A stretch of DNA of 43,867 bases. Source: Neisseria sp. Its GTDB lineage: Bacteria > Pseudomonadota > Gammaproteobacteria > Burkholderiales > Neisseriaceae. The first letter of the stretch is position 1. The number at the start of each line of letters is the position of its first letter. Below, piece by piece: positions 1 through 7,696 of this stretch. Position numbers and translations under genes: made by a program. A model generated the notes under the pieces. The model was given only the letters and a program-made list of their open reading frames with translations. It made no database searches and was not told the origin of the DNA. The DNA is taken from positions 1-43,867 of the forward strand of contig NZ_JAUNHL010000021.1 in the NCBI RefSeq assembly GCF_030523955.1, in the 5' to 3' direction.

Positions 1-180
1 CTGCTTTATGGGCACCTCTTCGCATTTGTTGCACTTAGATTGTCAATTCAAGGGGCAAAAACCGCGTATGCAAGGCAAAAAGCACAGCAAGGTTGGGCAT
101 CTTGCGAGCATTTTCAACGCCGCAGACGGGGATTTTTGACCAAAAACAACGCCGTTGCGTTAATTGTCAATAGATCCTAG
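1..180 (+). other. Left-edge open frame and dispersed repeat, possibly an IS remnant
   Basis: Frame 1 is open from the first base to a TAG at 178-180 (59 codons, no start inside the window). The first residues read like LLYGHLFAFVALRLSIQ, which is vaguely like the tail of an IS30-type transposase; this is a guess. Bases of about 80-130, read on the other strand, match 23069-23110 closely (both contain AATGCTCGCAAGATG and CTTTTTGCCTTG), so at least part of the stretch is a dispersed repeat rather than a unique gene. Confidence 0.3.
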
Positions 181-182
181 AA

Positions 183-194
183 TGCCTGTCTGAA
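183..194 (+). repeat. DNA uptake sequence, wad dialect (single)
   Basis: Exact TGCCTGTCTGAA just upstream of the DUF456 gene. Neisseriaceae take up DNA carrying their own 12-mer dialect through the type IV pilus and ComP; this dialect is the one described for N. wadsworthii and N. shayeganii. Confidence 0.9.
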
Positions 195-218
195 AACTTT
201 TTACGGAGTAGAGTAGCA

Positions 219-707
219 ATGACTACCTTATTGATTATCGGCGGCCTGATTTGCTTGCTGATCGGCTTGCTCGGTACCGTTTACCCGGCTATTCCCGGCT
301 TGGGATTGATGTTTGCCGGTTCCTGGTTGTTGGCATATGCCGGCGATTACCAGATTATCGGAACCGGCACGCTGATTGCGCTGGCGATATTTGCTGTAGT
401 CGGCACCGCAATGGATTATGTAGCAGGCATGTTGGGTGCCAAATTCAGCGGCGCCAGCAAACAAGCGGTATGGGGCGCGTTGATCGGCGGTATTGTCGGT
501 GCCTTCTTCTCCATTCCGGGCCTGTTGCTCGGCCCCTTGATTGGCGCGGCCATCGGCGAATGGTGGGTACGCCGGGATTTGTTGAAAGCCGGCAAAGTCG
601 GGCTGAGTACCTTTATCGGCTTTATCTTGGGTGTGGTCGCAAAGGTCGGTTGCGCACTGGCGATTGTGATGACGTTGGCGGTAATGGGCATCGTGAGCCT
701 GTTTTAA
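219..707 (+). CDS. DUF456 family inner-membrane protein
   Basis: A 162-residue, almost wholly hydrophobic protein with about four membrane segments and two glycine-rich stretches (roughly residues 5-30 and 80-115, the latter with GALIGGIVGAFFSIPGLLLG). This Gly-rich repeated pattern and the length match the DUF456 family of small integral membrane proteins, whose role is unknown. The ATG follows a GGAG-containing ribosome binding site at about 205-209. It stands alone, with a DUS upstream and a shared bidirectional terminator downstream facing the methyltransferase gene. The family call is good; no function can be given. Confidence 0.8.
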   Translation: MTTLLIIGGLICLLIGLLGTVYPAIPGLGLMFAGSWLLAYAGDYQIIGTGTLIALAIFAVVGTAMDYVAGMLGAKFSGASKQAVWGALIGGIVGAFFSIPGLLLGPLIGAAIGEWWVRRDLLKAGKVGLSTFIGFILGVVAKVGCALAIVMTLAVMGIVSLF

Positions 708-724
708 GTTTGATTTGCAGAAAA

Positions 725-760
725 AAAGCGGCAGAACGGAAAAAACCGTTCTGCCGCTTT
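725..760. terminator. Bidirectional intrinsic terminator
   Basis: A perfect 15-bp stem (AAAGCGGCAGAACGG with its complement) closes a loop of six A. It lies between convergent genes, 18 bases after the DUF456 stop and 26 bases from the methyltransferase stop, with A/T tracts suited to both directions. Confidence 0.9.
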
Positions 761-785
761 GTTGTGTTCATCAAAATATTGAAGT

Positions 786-1481
786 TCAGTCGGCCCTCAC
801 TTTAGCAGGCGTCAGCACCACCGCATCCTCTTTTTCCGCCAGTTTTTCCTGTAATTCCGGCAGAATGGTCATGCCGGCCTGACGCTTCAATAATACTACG
901 CCGTAAGCCGCTGATGCGTGCGGCCACCAACGGTTGCCGGCGGCTTCCATAAAACGCCAGCGGCGCAGTGCCCGCTCGCTGTGAACGGCCGGTACATAGG
1001 CCATAAAACGCCCGCTTTCGATGGTAAAGCCAATATCTGTCGCATAGCGTTTCAATAAGGGCAGGGGCAGACATTTGCGTGCGTGGGGCAGTTGTTTGCC
1101 GTCGAAACACCTACCCAGCCGCCAGAGAGAGTGCGGATTAAACCCGCTTAACAATACACGACCGCCGGGTTTCAAGCAGCGCCAGCTTTCGGCCAATATC
1201 TGATAAGGTGCGCCGCTGCATTCGAGGATATGCGGCAGGATCAATAAATCCAAGCTGGCGTCTGCCCAAGCCATTGCTTCGGGTGTCATGCGCACATCAT
1301 CGGGAACTTGCATCATGCTGCATACAGGCAACAGATGCCAATCCGGCATACCGAACTGTACCGACGCCCCCAAAAGGCCGTAGCGTTCGGTGAGCGTGCC
1401 GAAAAAATCTTTTTCCTGACGTGCCAGATAAAGTCCTAGGTTTGATTGTTCAAACCATTGATTTAGTTTTAAATAATTCAA
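786..1481 (-). CDS. Class I SAM-dependent methyltransferase (YafS-like)
   Basis: 231 residues. The C-terminal half of a methyltransferase-11 fold is clear: a motif with ADASLDLLILPHILE (about residues 73-87) and LKPGGRVLLSGFNP (about 104-117). The glycine-rich SAM loop near the N-terminus is degenerate (QFGMPDWHLL), as is usual in the YafS-type subgroup that sits near gloB, rnhA and mltD in many proteobacteria; here mltD is the divergent neighbour. The start is TTG, chosen because AGGAAG lies a few bases upstream and no ATG occurs until residue 45. The substrate is unknown. The family call is firm, the orthology moderate. Confidence 0.75.
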   Translation of the reverse strand: MNYLKLNQWFEQSNLGLYLARQEKDFFGTLTERYGLLGASVQFGMPDWHLLPVCSMMQVPDDVRMTPEAMAWADASLDLLILPHILECSGAPYQILAESWRCLKPGGRVLLSGFNPHSLWRLGRCFDGKQLPHARKCLPLPLLKRYATDIGFTIESGRFMAYVPAVHSERALRRWRFMEAAGNRWWPHASAAYGVVLLKRQAGMTILPELQEKLAEKEDAVVLTPAKVRAD

Positions 1482-1604
1482 TTTCTTCCTGTGTGCGTCT
1501 GATAAATGTCGGTTGCCGAAATTATTCTTTTGTCACAGTATAACCGAATGTCGGATAACACCGAGAAATGATAATATATTGAAAAACTTTACTTTGTTGG
1601 AATC

Positions 1605-1634
1605 TTGACGGTAACAGGCAAGCTAAAGTACTAT
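1605..1634 (+). promoter_or_regulatory. Predicted sigma70 promoter of mltD
   Basis: TTGACG (1605-1610) and TACTAT (1629-1634) are separated by 18 bases, about 40 bases before the mltD ATG. Read by eye; no start site is known. Confidence 0.5.
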
Positions 1635-1671
1635 CTATAAGGTTAAACATCAGATTATTTGAAATAATATC

Positions 1672-3828
1672 ATGGCATCATTGAAAACCCTTACACTGGC
1701 GGTAGCCGGTCTGACTGCTTCAGCAACTGTTTACAGCCAGAATTATTCGCCCAGTCAAATTGGTATGGCGATGATGCGCTTGAATGCCGCATCGCTGGAT
1801 CACGGTAAATCCACTGTCGCCTCAGGCAGTATTTGGGCGAAAATCCGCAAAGATTTTCGTATGGATGAAGTCAATCCCGAGCTGGTTCGCCGCCATGAAG
1901 CGAAATTTGCAGCCAACTCCGCTTATTTCAATCGTACGGTTAGCCGAAGCAAACCGTATATGTATCATATTTTCAAAGAAGTTGAAAAACGCAACATGCC
2001 TGCTGAAATCGCGCTGTTGCCGTTTATCGAAAGTGCTTATGTAGTTAAGGCAAAATCACACGTTGGCGCATCCGGCTTGTGGCAATTCATGCCTGCTACC
2101 GGCCGTCATTACGGTTTGGAACAAACCCCGATGTACGACGGCCGTCATGATGTCGCCGCCTCAACCGATGCGGCGCTTAATTATCTGCAATATCTGCACG
2201 GTTTGTTTGGTGACTGGTCATTGGCTCTGGCTGCTTACAACTGGGGTGAAGGCAATGTCTCCCGGGCAGTCAACCGCGCTCGTGCGCAAGGTTTGGACCC
2301 GGTATATGAAAACCTGAGAATGCCGGCGGAAACACGCAACTATGTACCGAAATTGATGGCAGTGCGCAATATCGTCAGCAACCCGCAATATTTCGGCATG
2401 AATCTGGATGAAATCGATAATAAACCTTATTTCAAGGCAGTTAATCTTGATCAGCCGATTGATATTTCCGCCGCCGTCAGCTTGGCCGGCATCAGTGAAG
2501 ACGAATTCCGTGCATTGAACCCTGCGTTTAAACAATCGGTATTCATTCCCAACAGCAGCCGTAAAATGCTGTTGCCGGTGGCGGCGGTTAATACTTTCGA
2601 ACAAAATTATCGTAAGGCTGATCCGACTACCTTGTTAACTTGGAACCGCAGTAATACCGTTACTTCACCGGCCTCGGGCAGCGTGCAAAGCGATTTGGCA
2701 AGCTTGGATCGTGATCCGAATCCCCAACACAACCGTTTGCAGACAGTGGAGCCCATGCCTGTATTGGCTGTCAACAATGCTGCGGCGCGTTCTTATGCCG
2801 CTGCGCCGCAAATCGTACCGCCGCAAACCCGTGTTGCTACCGTGGCACCTGCTCCTCAAGCATCTGATTTTGTGCAGGTTGCTAACCGTGCTCCTGCTGA
2901 AGCGGTTGCCATCAAAGCGGATAATAAACCGGCAGTAATGGCCATTAACCAACCGTTGCCGCTGCCAACCCAACCATATCAGAAACCGGCCGAGCCGGTG
3001 ACTACGGTTGCTCAAACTGCTCCTGCTGCCACACCGGTTACTGTGGCAACAGCTGAAGCTAAGCCGGAAGTTGCCAGCACGTCCCCCGCTAATGTGGCTG
3101 TGGCGCAAGTTTCAACTGCCGCGCCTACTACAGCAGAAGCGCCAATCAGTGTAGCCGAAGCGCAACCTGAGCCCGCTGTTGTGGCGCAAACTGCAGCACT
3201 GTCAACTGCCCAATCTGCTGCCGCTCCTTTGGCTATGGCTCAAGCTGAGGCACCTGCAACCTTGCCGGTTGCAATCGAACAGCCGATTACCGGTGTTAAT
3301 CAGTTGGCTGCCAACCAAGGGGCTGATGATCTGCAAAATCTGGTGGAAAACAATAATATGCGCAGCAGTGCTGCTACAGCGGTTCGTGAAGCGCTGGCTC
3401 GTGCCGATATGGAAGAAGCGCGTGCTGCCAAAGCGGCGGCCGCCCGTGCCAAGCAGCAACAACGCACTGAAGAGCGTTTGGCTCGCGCCAATGCGCAACG
3501 GCAAAATCTTGCTGCTTCGACACACCGTGTAACCGATGGCGATACTCTGTATAACATTTCGCAGCGCTATGGCGTGAGTGTGGCTGATTTGGTGGCCCAG
3601 AATCAGATTCAAGGCAACAATATCCGTAAAGGCCAAGTGTTGAATGTTGTCGCAGCCAAATCTCGTAACAGCGGAGGTACGCAGCAGGTTTCTTATACCG
3701 TACGCAAAGGTGATACGCTGACCAATATTGCCAACCGCTTTAACCTCAGCGTTAATGATATCCGTCGTTGGAACGGCAATACCTCCGTGATTACGCCGGG
3801 CCAGCGGATTAAATTGATTGGTTTGTAA
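1672..3828 (+). CDS. mltD: Membrane-bound lytic murein transglycosylase D
   Basis: 718 residues, longer than E. coli MltD (about 450). It cleaves the glycan strand of peptidoglycan to give 1,6-anhydro-muramic ends. Order: hydrophobic signal segment (residues 1-22, no lipobox Cys seen), SLT/lysozyme-like domain (about 75-240) with catalytic Glu120 in PFIESAY followed by the family signature SGLWQFMPATG, then a long Ala/Pro/Val-rich linker (about 370-550), an Ala/Arg-rich probable helix (about 565-612), and two LysM peptidoglycan-binding repeats (about 617-660 and 671-717). The extra length is in the low-complexity linker, which may let the enzyme span the periplasm. The ribosome binding site is weak. 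A DUS pair forms the terminator. Confidence 0.92.
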   Translation: MASLKTLTLAVAGLTASATVYSQNYSPSQIGMAMMRLNAASLDHGKSTVASGSIWAKIRKDFRMDEVNPELVRRHEAKFAANSAYFNRTVSRSKPYMYHIFKEVEKRNMPAEIALLPFIESAYVVKAKSHVGASGLWQFMPATGRHYGLEQTPMYDGRHDVAASTDAALNYLQYLHGLFGDWSLALAAYNWGEGNVSRAVNRARAQGLDPVYENLRMPAETRNYVPKLMAVRNIVSNPQYFGMNLDEIDNKPYFKAVNLDQPIDISAAVSLAGISEDEFRALNPAFKQSVFIPNSSRKMLLPVAAVNTFEQNYRKADPTTLLTWNRSNTVTSPASGSVQSDLASLDRDPNPQHNRLQTVEPMPVLAVNNAAARSYAAAPQIVPPQTRVATVAPAPQASDFVQVANRAPAEAVAIKADNKPAVMAINQPLPLPTQPYQKPAEPVTTVAQTAPAATPVTVATAEAKPEVASTSPANVAVAQVSTAAPTTAEAPISVAEAQPEPAVVAQTAALSTAQSAAAPLAMAQAEAPATLPVAIEQPITGVNQLAANQGADDLQNLVENNNMRSSAATAVREALARADMEEARAAKAAAARAKQQQRTEERLARANAQRQNLAASTHRVTDGDTLYNISQRYGVSVADLVAQNQIQGNNIRKGQVLNVVAAKSRNSGGTQQVSYTVRKGDTLTNIANRFNLSVNDIRRWNGNTSVITPGQRIKLIGL

Positions 3829-3850
3829 TAGCCATATTTTTTGAATTAAA

Positions 3851-3902
3851 TGCCTGTCTGAAAAGAATTTTCCGTGATACGGTGATGACTTTCAGACAGG
3901 CA
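3851..3902. terminator. Inverted DUS pair acting as terminator after mltD
   Basis: TGCCTGTCTGAA (3851-3862) and its complement (3891-3902) can form a 12-bp or longer stem 22 bases after the mltD stop, flanked by AT-rich sequence. Inverted DUS pairs commonly serve as terminators in Neisseria. Confidence 0.8.
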
Positions 3903-3964
3903 TTTGTTGATGGTGGCGGTTATAAGCCGCTGTAACATCTGTTTCACTGATACTCGAATCTTTT

Positions 3965-4480
3965 ATGATGCACAGCATAAATACGGTTCCGGTTTGGTTA
4001 CCGCAATTACCCCCTTTAACCGTTCCGTTATCGGAAGAAGTTTTAGAACTCATACAGCAGCCTTCGTTGACACGTGCCTTCAAATCGTTGGGCGGGGAAT
4101 TTACTGTGAACTTACTTTATTTAGGTAAAGGTAAGAATGATACGGGGTGGCTGCAGCAGGCAGGAGACTGTTGTATACGCGATGTTTTGCTCTCTTATAA
4201 CGGAATCCCGGTGGTATGGGCACGCAGTTTATGCCTGTCTGAAGCTTGGGAGTGGCGCCGGATTCTCGATTGCGGTACCCGTCCGTTGGGTGAACAGTTG
4301 TTTGACGCTTCGTTGGCGGTCACACGAAGCCCGGTTGAATATGCGATAGTAGGAGATTGTTCTTTACCCGGTTTCGATGGTCAGGCCCTGCTTGCACGCC
4401 GGTCGGTATTTACCTTAAACGGCCAGACGTTAAATTTGGCGGAGTGCTTCTTGCACGGTGTGGCAGAAATAGGTAAATAA
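3965..4480 (+). CDS. ubiC: Chorismate--pyruvate lyase
   Basis: 171 residues, the usual size. It converts chorismate to 4-hydroxybenzoate and pyruvate, the first committed step to ubiquinone, in the cytoplasm. Visible family features are an Arg in CIRDVLLSYNGIPVVWARSL (product pocket), PLGEQLF in the middle, and LARRSVFTLNG followed by LAECFL with the conserved Glu near the C-terminus. Start: two adjacent ATGs (3965 and 3968); either would serve. An exact DUS at 4232-4243 lies inside the coding sequence and is read as C-L-S-E. An intrinsic terminator follows at once. UbiA is not in the window; UbiB is, at 35-36.7 kb. Confidence 0.88.
   Translation: MMHSINTVPVWLPQLPPLTVPLSEEVLELIQQPSLTRAFKSLGGEFTVNLLYLGKGKNDTGWLQQAGDCCIRDVLLSYNGIPVVWARSLCLSEAWEWRRILDCGTRPLGEQLFDASLAVTRSPVEYAIVGDCSLPGFDGQALLARRSVFTLNGQTLNLAECFLHGVAEIGK
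4232..4243 (+). repeat. DUS inside ubiC coding sequence
   Basis: Exact TGCCTGTCTGAA in the ubiC reading frame. Coding DUS are less common than intergenic ones and constrain the protein at these codons. Confidence 0.85.
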
Positions 4481-4512
4481 AAATCCGACGGCTTATCGCG
4501 GTCGGATTTTTT
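4480..4512 (+). terminator. Intrinsic terminator of ubiC
   Basis: AAAATCCGAC / GTCGGATTTT 10-bp stem followed by T residues, directly after the ubiC stop; it also has A residues on the other side and could serve the convergent DUF1232 gene. Confidence 0.85.
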
Positions 4513-4519
4513 AAACCTT

Positions 4520-4882
4520 TTATTTCAACAGTTTTTCTGTTGCTTCGCGCGCGCGTACTTTTATGTCTTCTGTCAGATAAGCTTTCATTTGCGCGTAAAC
4601 CAATGCGATAACCGCGATGTCGTCGGTAAAGCCGAGCGGGCCCAGCAAATCGGGTAAGCTGTCGAGCGGGCTGAAGAAATAAACCAATGCACCAAGAATA
4701 ATCATCTTAGCCCGTTTCGGTGTGGCAGGTGATTTGTAAAGATAATATAGCGCATACAATTGTCTGACCGCAGGTGCGCCTAAGCGTGCGGCAAAACGTG
4801 CCACTTTTTTTAAGAAACCCGGCTCGTCTAACTTGCGGCGGCGAAAAGAGGGGATAAAATCCTCGGGTGATTTTTGTTCCAT
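4520..4882 (-). CDS. YkvA/DUF1232 family membrane-associated protein
   Basis: 120 residues from the chosen ATG. The DUF1232 core is clear: GALVYFFSPLDSLPDLLGPLGFTDD at about residues 65-90, with the family's SP-D-x-x-PD pattern followed by a Asp-Asp pair. It is a small protein likely to sit at the membrane; function unknown. An in-frame TTG at 4906 would add eight residues, but the ATG at 4882 has AAGGAA at a suitable distance upstream, so the shorter form is preferred. It is convergent with ubiC. Confidence 0.8.
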   Translation of the reverse strand: MEQKSPEDFIPSFRRRKLDEPGFLKKVARFAARLGAPAVRQLYALYYLYKSPATPKRAKMIILGALVYFFSPLDSLPDLLGPLGFTDDIAVIALVYAQMKAYLTEDIKVRAREATEKLLK

Positions 4883-5281
4883 CAATCTAGTTTCCTTATG
4901 AGTCAAAACGGCAAAGGCGAAACAACAAACAATGTGCTTATTTGTACAGAAAGCAAAGTGGAGGGTAATCGGGTGATTTCAATAGCTGCGCCGAGTGAAT
5001 AGTTTAGCTTGGGGCGGCTGATCCGACGGAAATGCCTGTCTGAAACCAAATTCTTTACCGGCTTATGGATGAGTATGGCATTTAATATTTCTTTTGTTTC
5101 TAATGGTTTAAGCGATTCTTGGATGAATTTGAACCAATATGGCAAGATTGTTTTGTAATATTTTCCGGCAAGTTGCGAAGTTTTGCAAAGATGTAACGGG
5201 CTGATGGCTGATAGAAACAGCAGCCACAAAAAAGACCTTTAAGGTGATAGATCCTTAAAGGTCTTTTTTATCTGAAGAAGT
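4883..5281. other. Gene-free interval with one DUS
   Basis: Holds a single exact DUS at 5033-5044 and the terminator at 5228-5268. The minus-strand open frame here (4903-5229) reads through the DUS and has no family resemblance or good ribosome binding site, so it is not called as a gene. Confidence 0.6.
5228..5268 (-). terminator. Strong intrinsic terminator
   Basis: A perfect 16-bp stem (AAAAAGACCTTTAAGG and complement) around a 9-base loop with long A/T tracts on both sides. It lies just beyond the stop of the minus-strand gene ending at 5282. Confidence 0.9.
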
Positions 5282-5827
5282 TTAGAACAAATTATCCATC
5301 ACTTCTTTTTTTGCCGGTGCGGTAGGTTGTTGTGCCGGTCGTTCGGCCGGCGGCGCAGGTGCACGGGCAGGTTGTCTGTTTATCGGTTCGACCGGTGTTT
5401 CTGCCGTGGTAGCTGGACGGTTACTGCGTGAAGGCGTTGTTGTTGCGTTCCCGCTATCGTCGTTTTCGGTAGCGGCTTGGTTTCGTTGGCGACGCTGGTT
5501 TTGTCGGGTAGTGGCCGCTTGTTGTTCGGTTTCCGAAGCAGCTTCGTTTTGCGGAGGATCGCTGGCGGTACTATCTGATGCGGCATCAGGTTGATTCGCT
5601 GCTTGCTGGCTGGCGGAAACAGTTTGGGTGGTGACAATTTTATTGCCGCCGGGGGTAAGGATTTCGACGGTAGAGCTATCAGAAGCGGCTTGGTTATTCT
5701 GAATTCGGATATTTTCTTTTTTCGACATGGTGGTAAAGACACTGAATACGAGGCCGACAACCACTAAGGCGATGATGACCAGTGCGCCGAACAGCAGTTT
5801 GCGCGGAGTCAGTTGGAATTTGCTCAT
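5282..5827 (-). CDS. Hypothetical single-pass membrane protein with Gln/Ala/Pro-rich tail
   Basis: 181 residues, not recognised. A short basic N-terminus (MSKFQLTPRK) precedes one strong membrane helix (about residues 11-33), then a long hydrophilic low-complexity region rich in Gln, Asn, Ala, Thr and later Pro (about 75-170), ending in a distinct short tail KKEVMDNLF. Topology is probably a cytoplasmic N-terminus and a periplasmic disordered tail. It has its own strong terminator and no obvious operon partner. The conserved-looking final residues suggest a docking peptide, but that is inference only. Confidence 0.65.
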   Translation of the reverse strand: MSKFQLTPRKLLFGALVIIALVVVGLVFSVFTTMSKKENIRIQNNQAASDSSTVEILTPGGNKIVTTQTVSASQQAANQPDAASDSTASDPPQNEAASETEQQAATTRQNQRRQRNQAATENDDSGNATTTPSRSNRPATTAETPVEPINRQPARAPAPPAERPAQQPTAPAKKEVMDNLF

Positions 5828-5906
5828 ATATTAGTTCCGATGTGTGTTTGTAGGAGCGTTTGTATTTGAATGGGGAAAGTAAAAATTTTCCTACGGCCTT
5901 ATCAGA

Positions 5907-5939
5907 AAACGGGCTCCGCCGGTTTGAGCGGTGCCCGTA
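5907..5939 (-). terminator. Intrinsic terminator of the yraN-gmhA-dolP operon
   Basis: On the minus strand ACGGGC pairs with GCCCGT, enclosing a partly paired inner arm (CCGC/GCGG), followed by four T residues. It lies 17 bases after the dolP stop. Confidence 0.7.
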
Positions 5940-5955
5940 TCAGATTCGCGGTGCT

Positions 5956-6579
5956 TTATTGTGAAGCGGCACCGGCAGTCGGTTTGTAATAATCTTGATA
6001 GAGGGTAACGACTTTTTGTACGCCGGACGTGGTGCTGACCCGTTGGGTAACCGCGGCTTGCTCTTCCGGGGTAAGGATGCCCATTACATAGGTAACGCCC
6101 CCATAGGTAACGATTTTCACGCGGCCGGGATAGACGCCTTGTATGCCCAGCAAGGTGGTGCGTACTTTGGTGGTGCTCCAGGTATCGGCGCTGACATTGC
6201 CGAAGGTGCGGGCTTGCGGGCTTACTTCGATGTAGTTGTATACTGCTTGGGCGGATTGTTCGGCACGGGCGACGCGTTCGACAAATTGTTTCTCTTCTTC
6301 GGTGGCAACTTGGCCCAGCAACAAGATATGACGGTTGTAGCTGACAACCGAGAGCTTGGGTTGGATGCCGGAGGCTTGGCTGTTTTGTTTCAGGTAATCG
6401 ATTGCGGTTTTTCGGATGCGCACTTCCATGATGTTGTCGTCAGCCTGTGCGCCGGTGCTACGGCGGTCTAGGGCGGAATCACCGGCAACGGCAGCCCCGC
6501 CCACTAAAGCGGCGGCGCAACCGCTAAGCGAAGCGGCCAGGGTGAGAGAAAGCAGCAGGGATTTAACGGTAGTGTTCAT
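5956..6579 (-). CDS. dolP: BON-domain outer-membrane lipoprotein DolP (YraP, GNA2091-like)
   Basis: 207 residues. A lipoprotein signal (MNTTVKSLLLSLTLAASLSGCA) places lipidated Cys21 after LSG. Two BON domains follow: about residues 48-118 (with LLLGQVATEEEK) and about 125-200 (with YVMGILTPEEQ). DolP is a periplasm-facing outer-membrane lipoprotein that supports BamA and membrane integrity; the meningococcal counterpart is antigen GNA2091. It follows gmhA and yraN on the same strand, the order also found in meningococcus and, with diaA, in E. coli. It is the last gene of the operon, though 112 bases separate it from gmhA, so it may have its own promoter. Confidence 0.9.
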   Translation of the reverse strand: MNTTVKSLLLSLTLAASLSGCAAALVGGAAVAGDSALDRRSTGAQADDNIMEVRIRKTAIDYLKQNSQASGIQPKLSVVSYNRHILLLGQVATEEEKQFVERVARAEQSAQAVYNYIEVSPQARTFGNVSADTWSTTKVRTTLLGIQGVYPGRVKIVTYGGVTYVMGILTPEEQAAVTQRVSTTSGVQKVVTLYQDYYKPTAGAASQ

Positions 6580-6691
6580 GCGTTTTTCCTTTCTTGCGCA
6601 AACAAAACAGGCGGCGTGCCTGCCGGATTGCGGGGTATTTTAACGGTTTGTCGCCGTTTTGGCACGTTTTTCGGCTTTTTTCGGTGTTCTG

Positions 6692-7282
6692 TTATTCGCC
6701 GAACAGTGCGCTGTCGATGCAGTCGCACAGGGCGTGTATCAGTACGATGTGGTTTTCCTGGATGCGGGCGGTACGGGGATGGGGCACGTTGAGCAAAACG
6801 TCATCGTCTTTCAACAGGCCGGCGATTTTGCCGCCGTCACGCCCGGTAAAGGCGATGACTTGCATGTCGCGTTCGTGGGCGGCGTGGATGGCTTCGATGA
6901 TGTTGGCGGAGTTGCCAGAGGTGGAAATGCCCATCAGGATATCGCCGGGACGGCCCAGAGCACGCACCTGTTTGCTGAAGATATGGTCGAAGCCGTAGTC
7001 GTTGCCGATGGCGGTGAGGGCGGAGGTATCGGTGGTCAGCGCGATGGCGGCCAATTCCATGCGTTCTTTTTCAAAGCGGCCGGTCATTTCGGCGGCGAAA
7101 TGCTGCGCATCGGCTGCGGAACCGCCGTTGCCGCAAACCAGAATCTTGCCGTCGTTCATCAGGCAGTTAATCATCATCTGTGCAGCTTCGGCGGTGGGGG
7201 CGGCCAATACTTCAACGGCTTGTTGTTTGGCTGCGATGCTCTCTTCAAAATGCGCGGTGATGCGCGATTGTAAATTACTCAT
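6692..7282 (-). CDS. gmhA: Phosphoheptose isomerase (SIS domain; GmhA/DiaA family)
   Basis: 196 residues, one SIS domain. GmhA turns sedoheptulose 7-phosphate into D-glycero-D-manno-heptose 7-phosphate for the LPS/LOS inner core. The overall sequence and the yraN-x-dolP position resemble E. coli DiaA (a DnaA-binding protein), but the catalytic pair of GmhA is present: Glu65 in [11 protein letters not shown] and His183 in [10 protein letters not shown], which DiaA lacks. The phosphate loop is [11 protein letters not shown] (51-61) and the STSGNS motif is at 120-125. I therefore call the isomerase; a double role is possible. It is 6 bases downstream of yraN, so clearly cotranscribed. Confidence 0.87.
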   Translation of the reverse strand: MSNLQSRITAHFEESIAAKQQAVEVLAAPTAEAAQMMINCLMNDGKILVCGNGGSAADAQHFAAEMTGRFEKERMELAAIALTTDTSALTAIGNDYGFDHIFSKQVRALGRPGDILMGISTSGNSANIIEAIHAAHERDMQVIAFTGRDGGKIAGLLKDDDVLLNVPHPRTARIQENHIVLIHALCDCIDSALFGE

Positions 7283-7288
7283 CTTTTG

Positions 7289-7636
7289 TTAACCTGTGAT
7301 GTTGGTGAGCCAAACCGGGGTACTGCCGCCTTCTATCAATACTGCATCCAGCCTGCAAGGAATGTTGCCGGGTTGTTGGGTTTGCAGGTAATAATCAATC
7401 GTGCGGTTCAGTTTGGCCAGTTTGGCCGGGGTAATGCTGGCAATCGCACCGCCGAAGGCTTGGCTGCGGCGGTAGCGTACTTCTACGAACACCAGTATCT
7501 TACCGTGTTTGACGATTAAATCAATCTCGCCGAACGGGCAGTGCCAGTTGCGGGCGATGAGTTTGCAGCCTTGCGCTTGGAGAAAGGCAAGTGCGGCATC
7601 TTCGCCGGCGCATCCTTGTTTATGGTTCAGGCGCAT
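7289..7636 (-). CDS. yraN: YraN family (UPF0102) endonuclease-like protein
   Basis: 115 residues, standard for the family. The PD-(D/E)XK-like core is visible: Glu in G-x-x-GED near residue 12, FGEIDLIVKHGKILVFVEVRYR (about 35-56) with the conserved E-I-D and V-E-V-R motifs. Its function is not established; it has the fold of Holliday-junction resolvases. First gene of yraN-gmhA-dolP and divergent from rsmI, with about 60 bases between the two starts that contain a DUS. Confidence 0.88.
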   Translation of the reverse strand: MRLNHKQGCAGEDAALAFLQAQGCKLIARNWHCPFGEIDLIVKHGKILVFVEVRYRRSQAFGGAIASITPAKLAKLNRTIDYYLQTQQPGNIPCRLDAVLIEGGSTPVWLTNITG

Positions 7637-7681
7637 TTTGCCGTTCCCCTTTATAATGTGGTTTTTATTGGTTTCCTATTT

Positions 7682-7693
7682 TTCAGACAGGCA
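7682..7693 (-). repeat. DUS in the yraN/rsmI divergent promoter region
   Basis: Exact complement TTCAGACAGGCA, ending three bases before the rsmI ATG. Its closeness to the start means it overlaps the expected ribosome binding site. Confidence 0.9.
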
Positions 7694-7696
7694 TTT

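Noticed and set aside
4903..5229. 108-codon minus-strand ORF
   Set aside because: It translates a DUS, has no ribosome binding site or family likeness, and lies between terminators.
7541..7696. Upstream extension of rsmI
   Set aside because: It overlaps yraN and would exceed the family length; ATG 7697 matches known RsmI starts.
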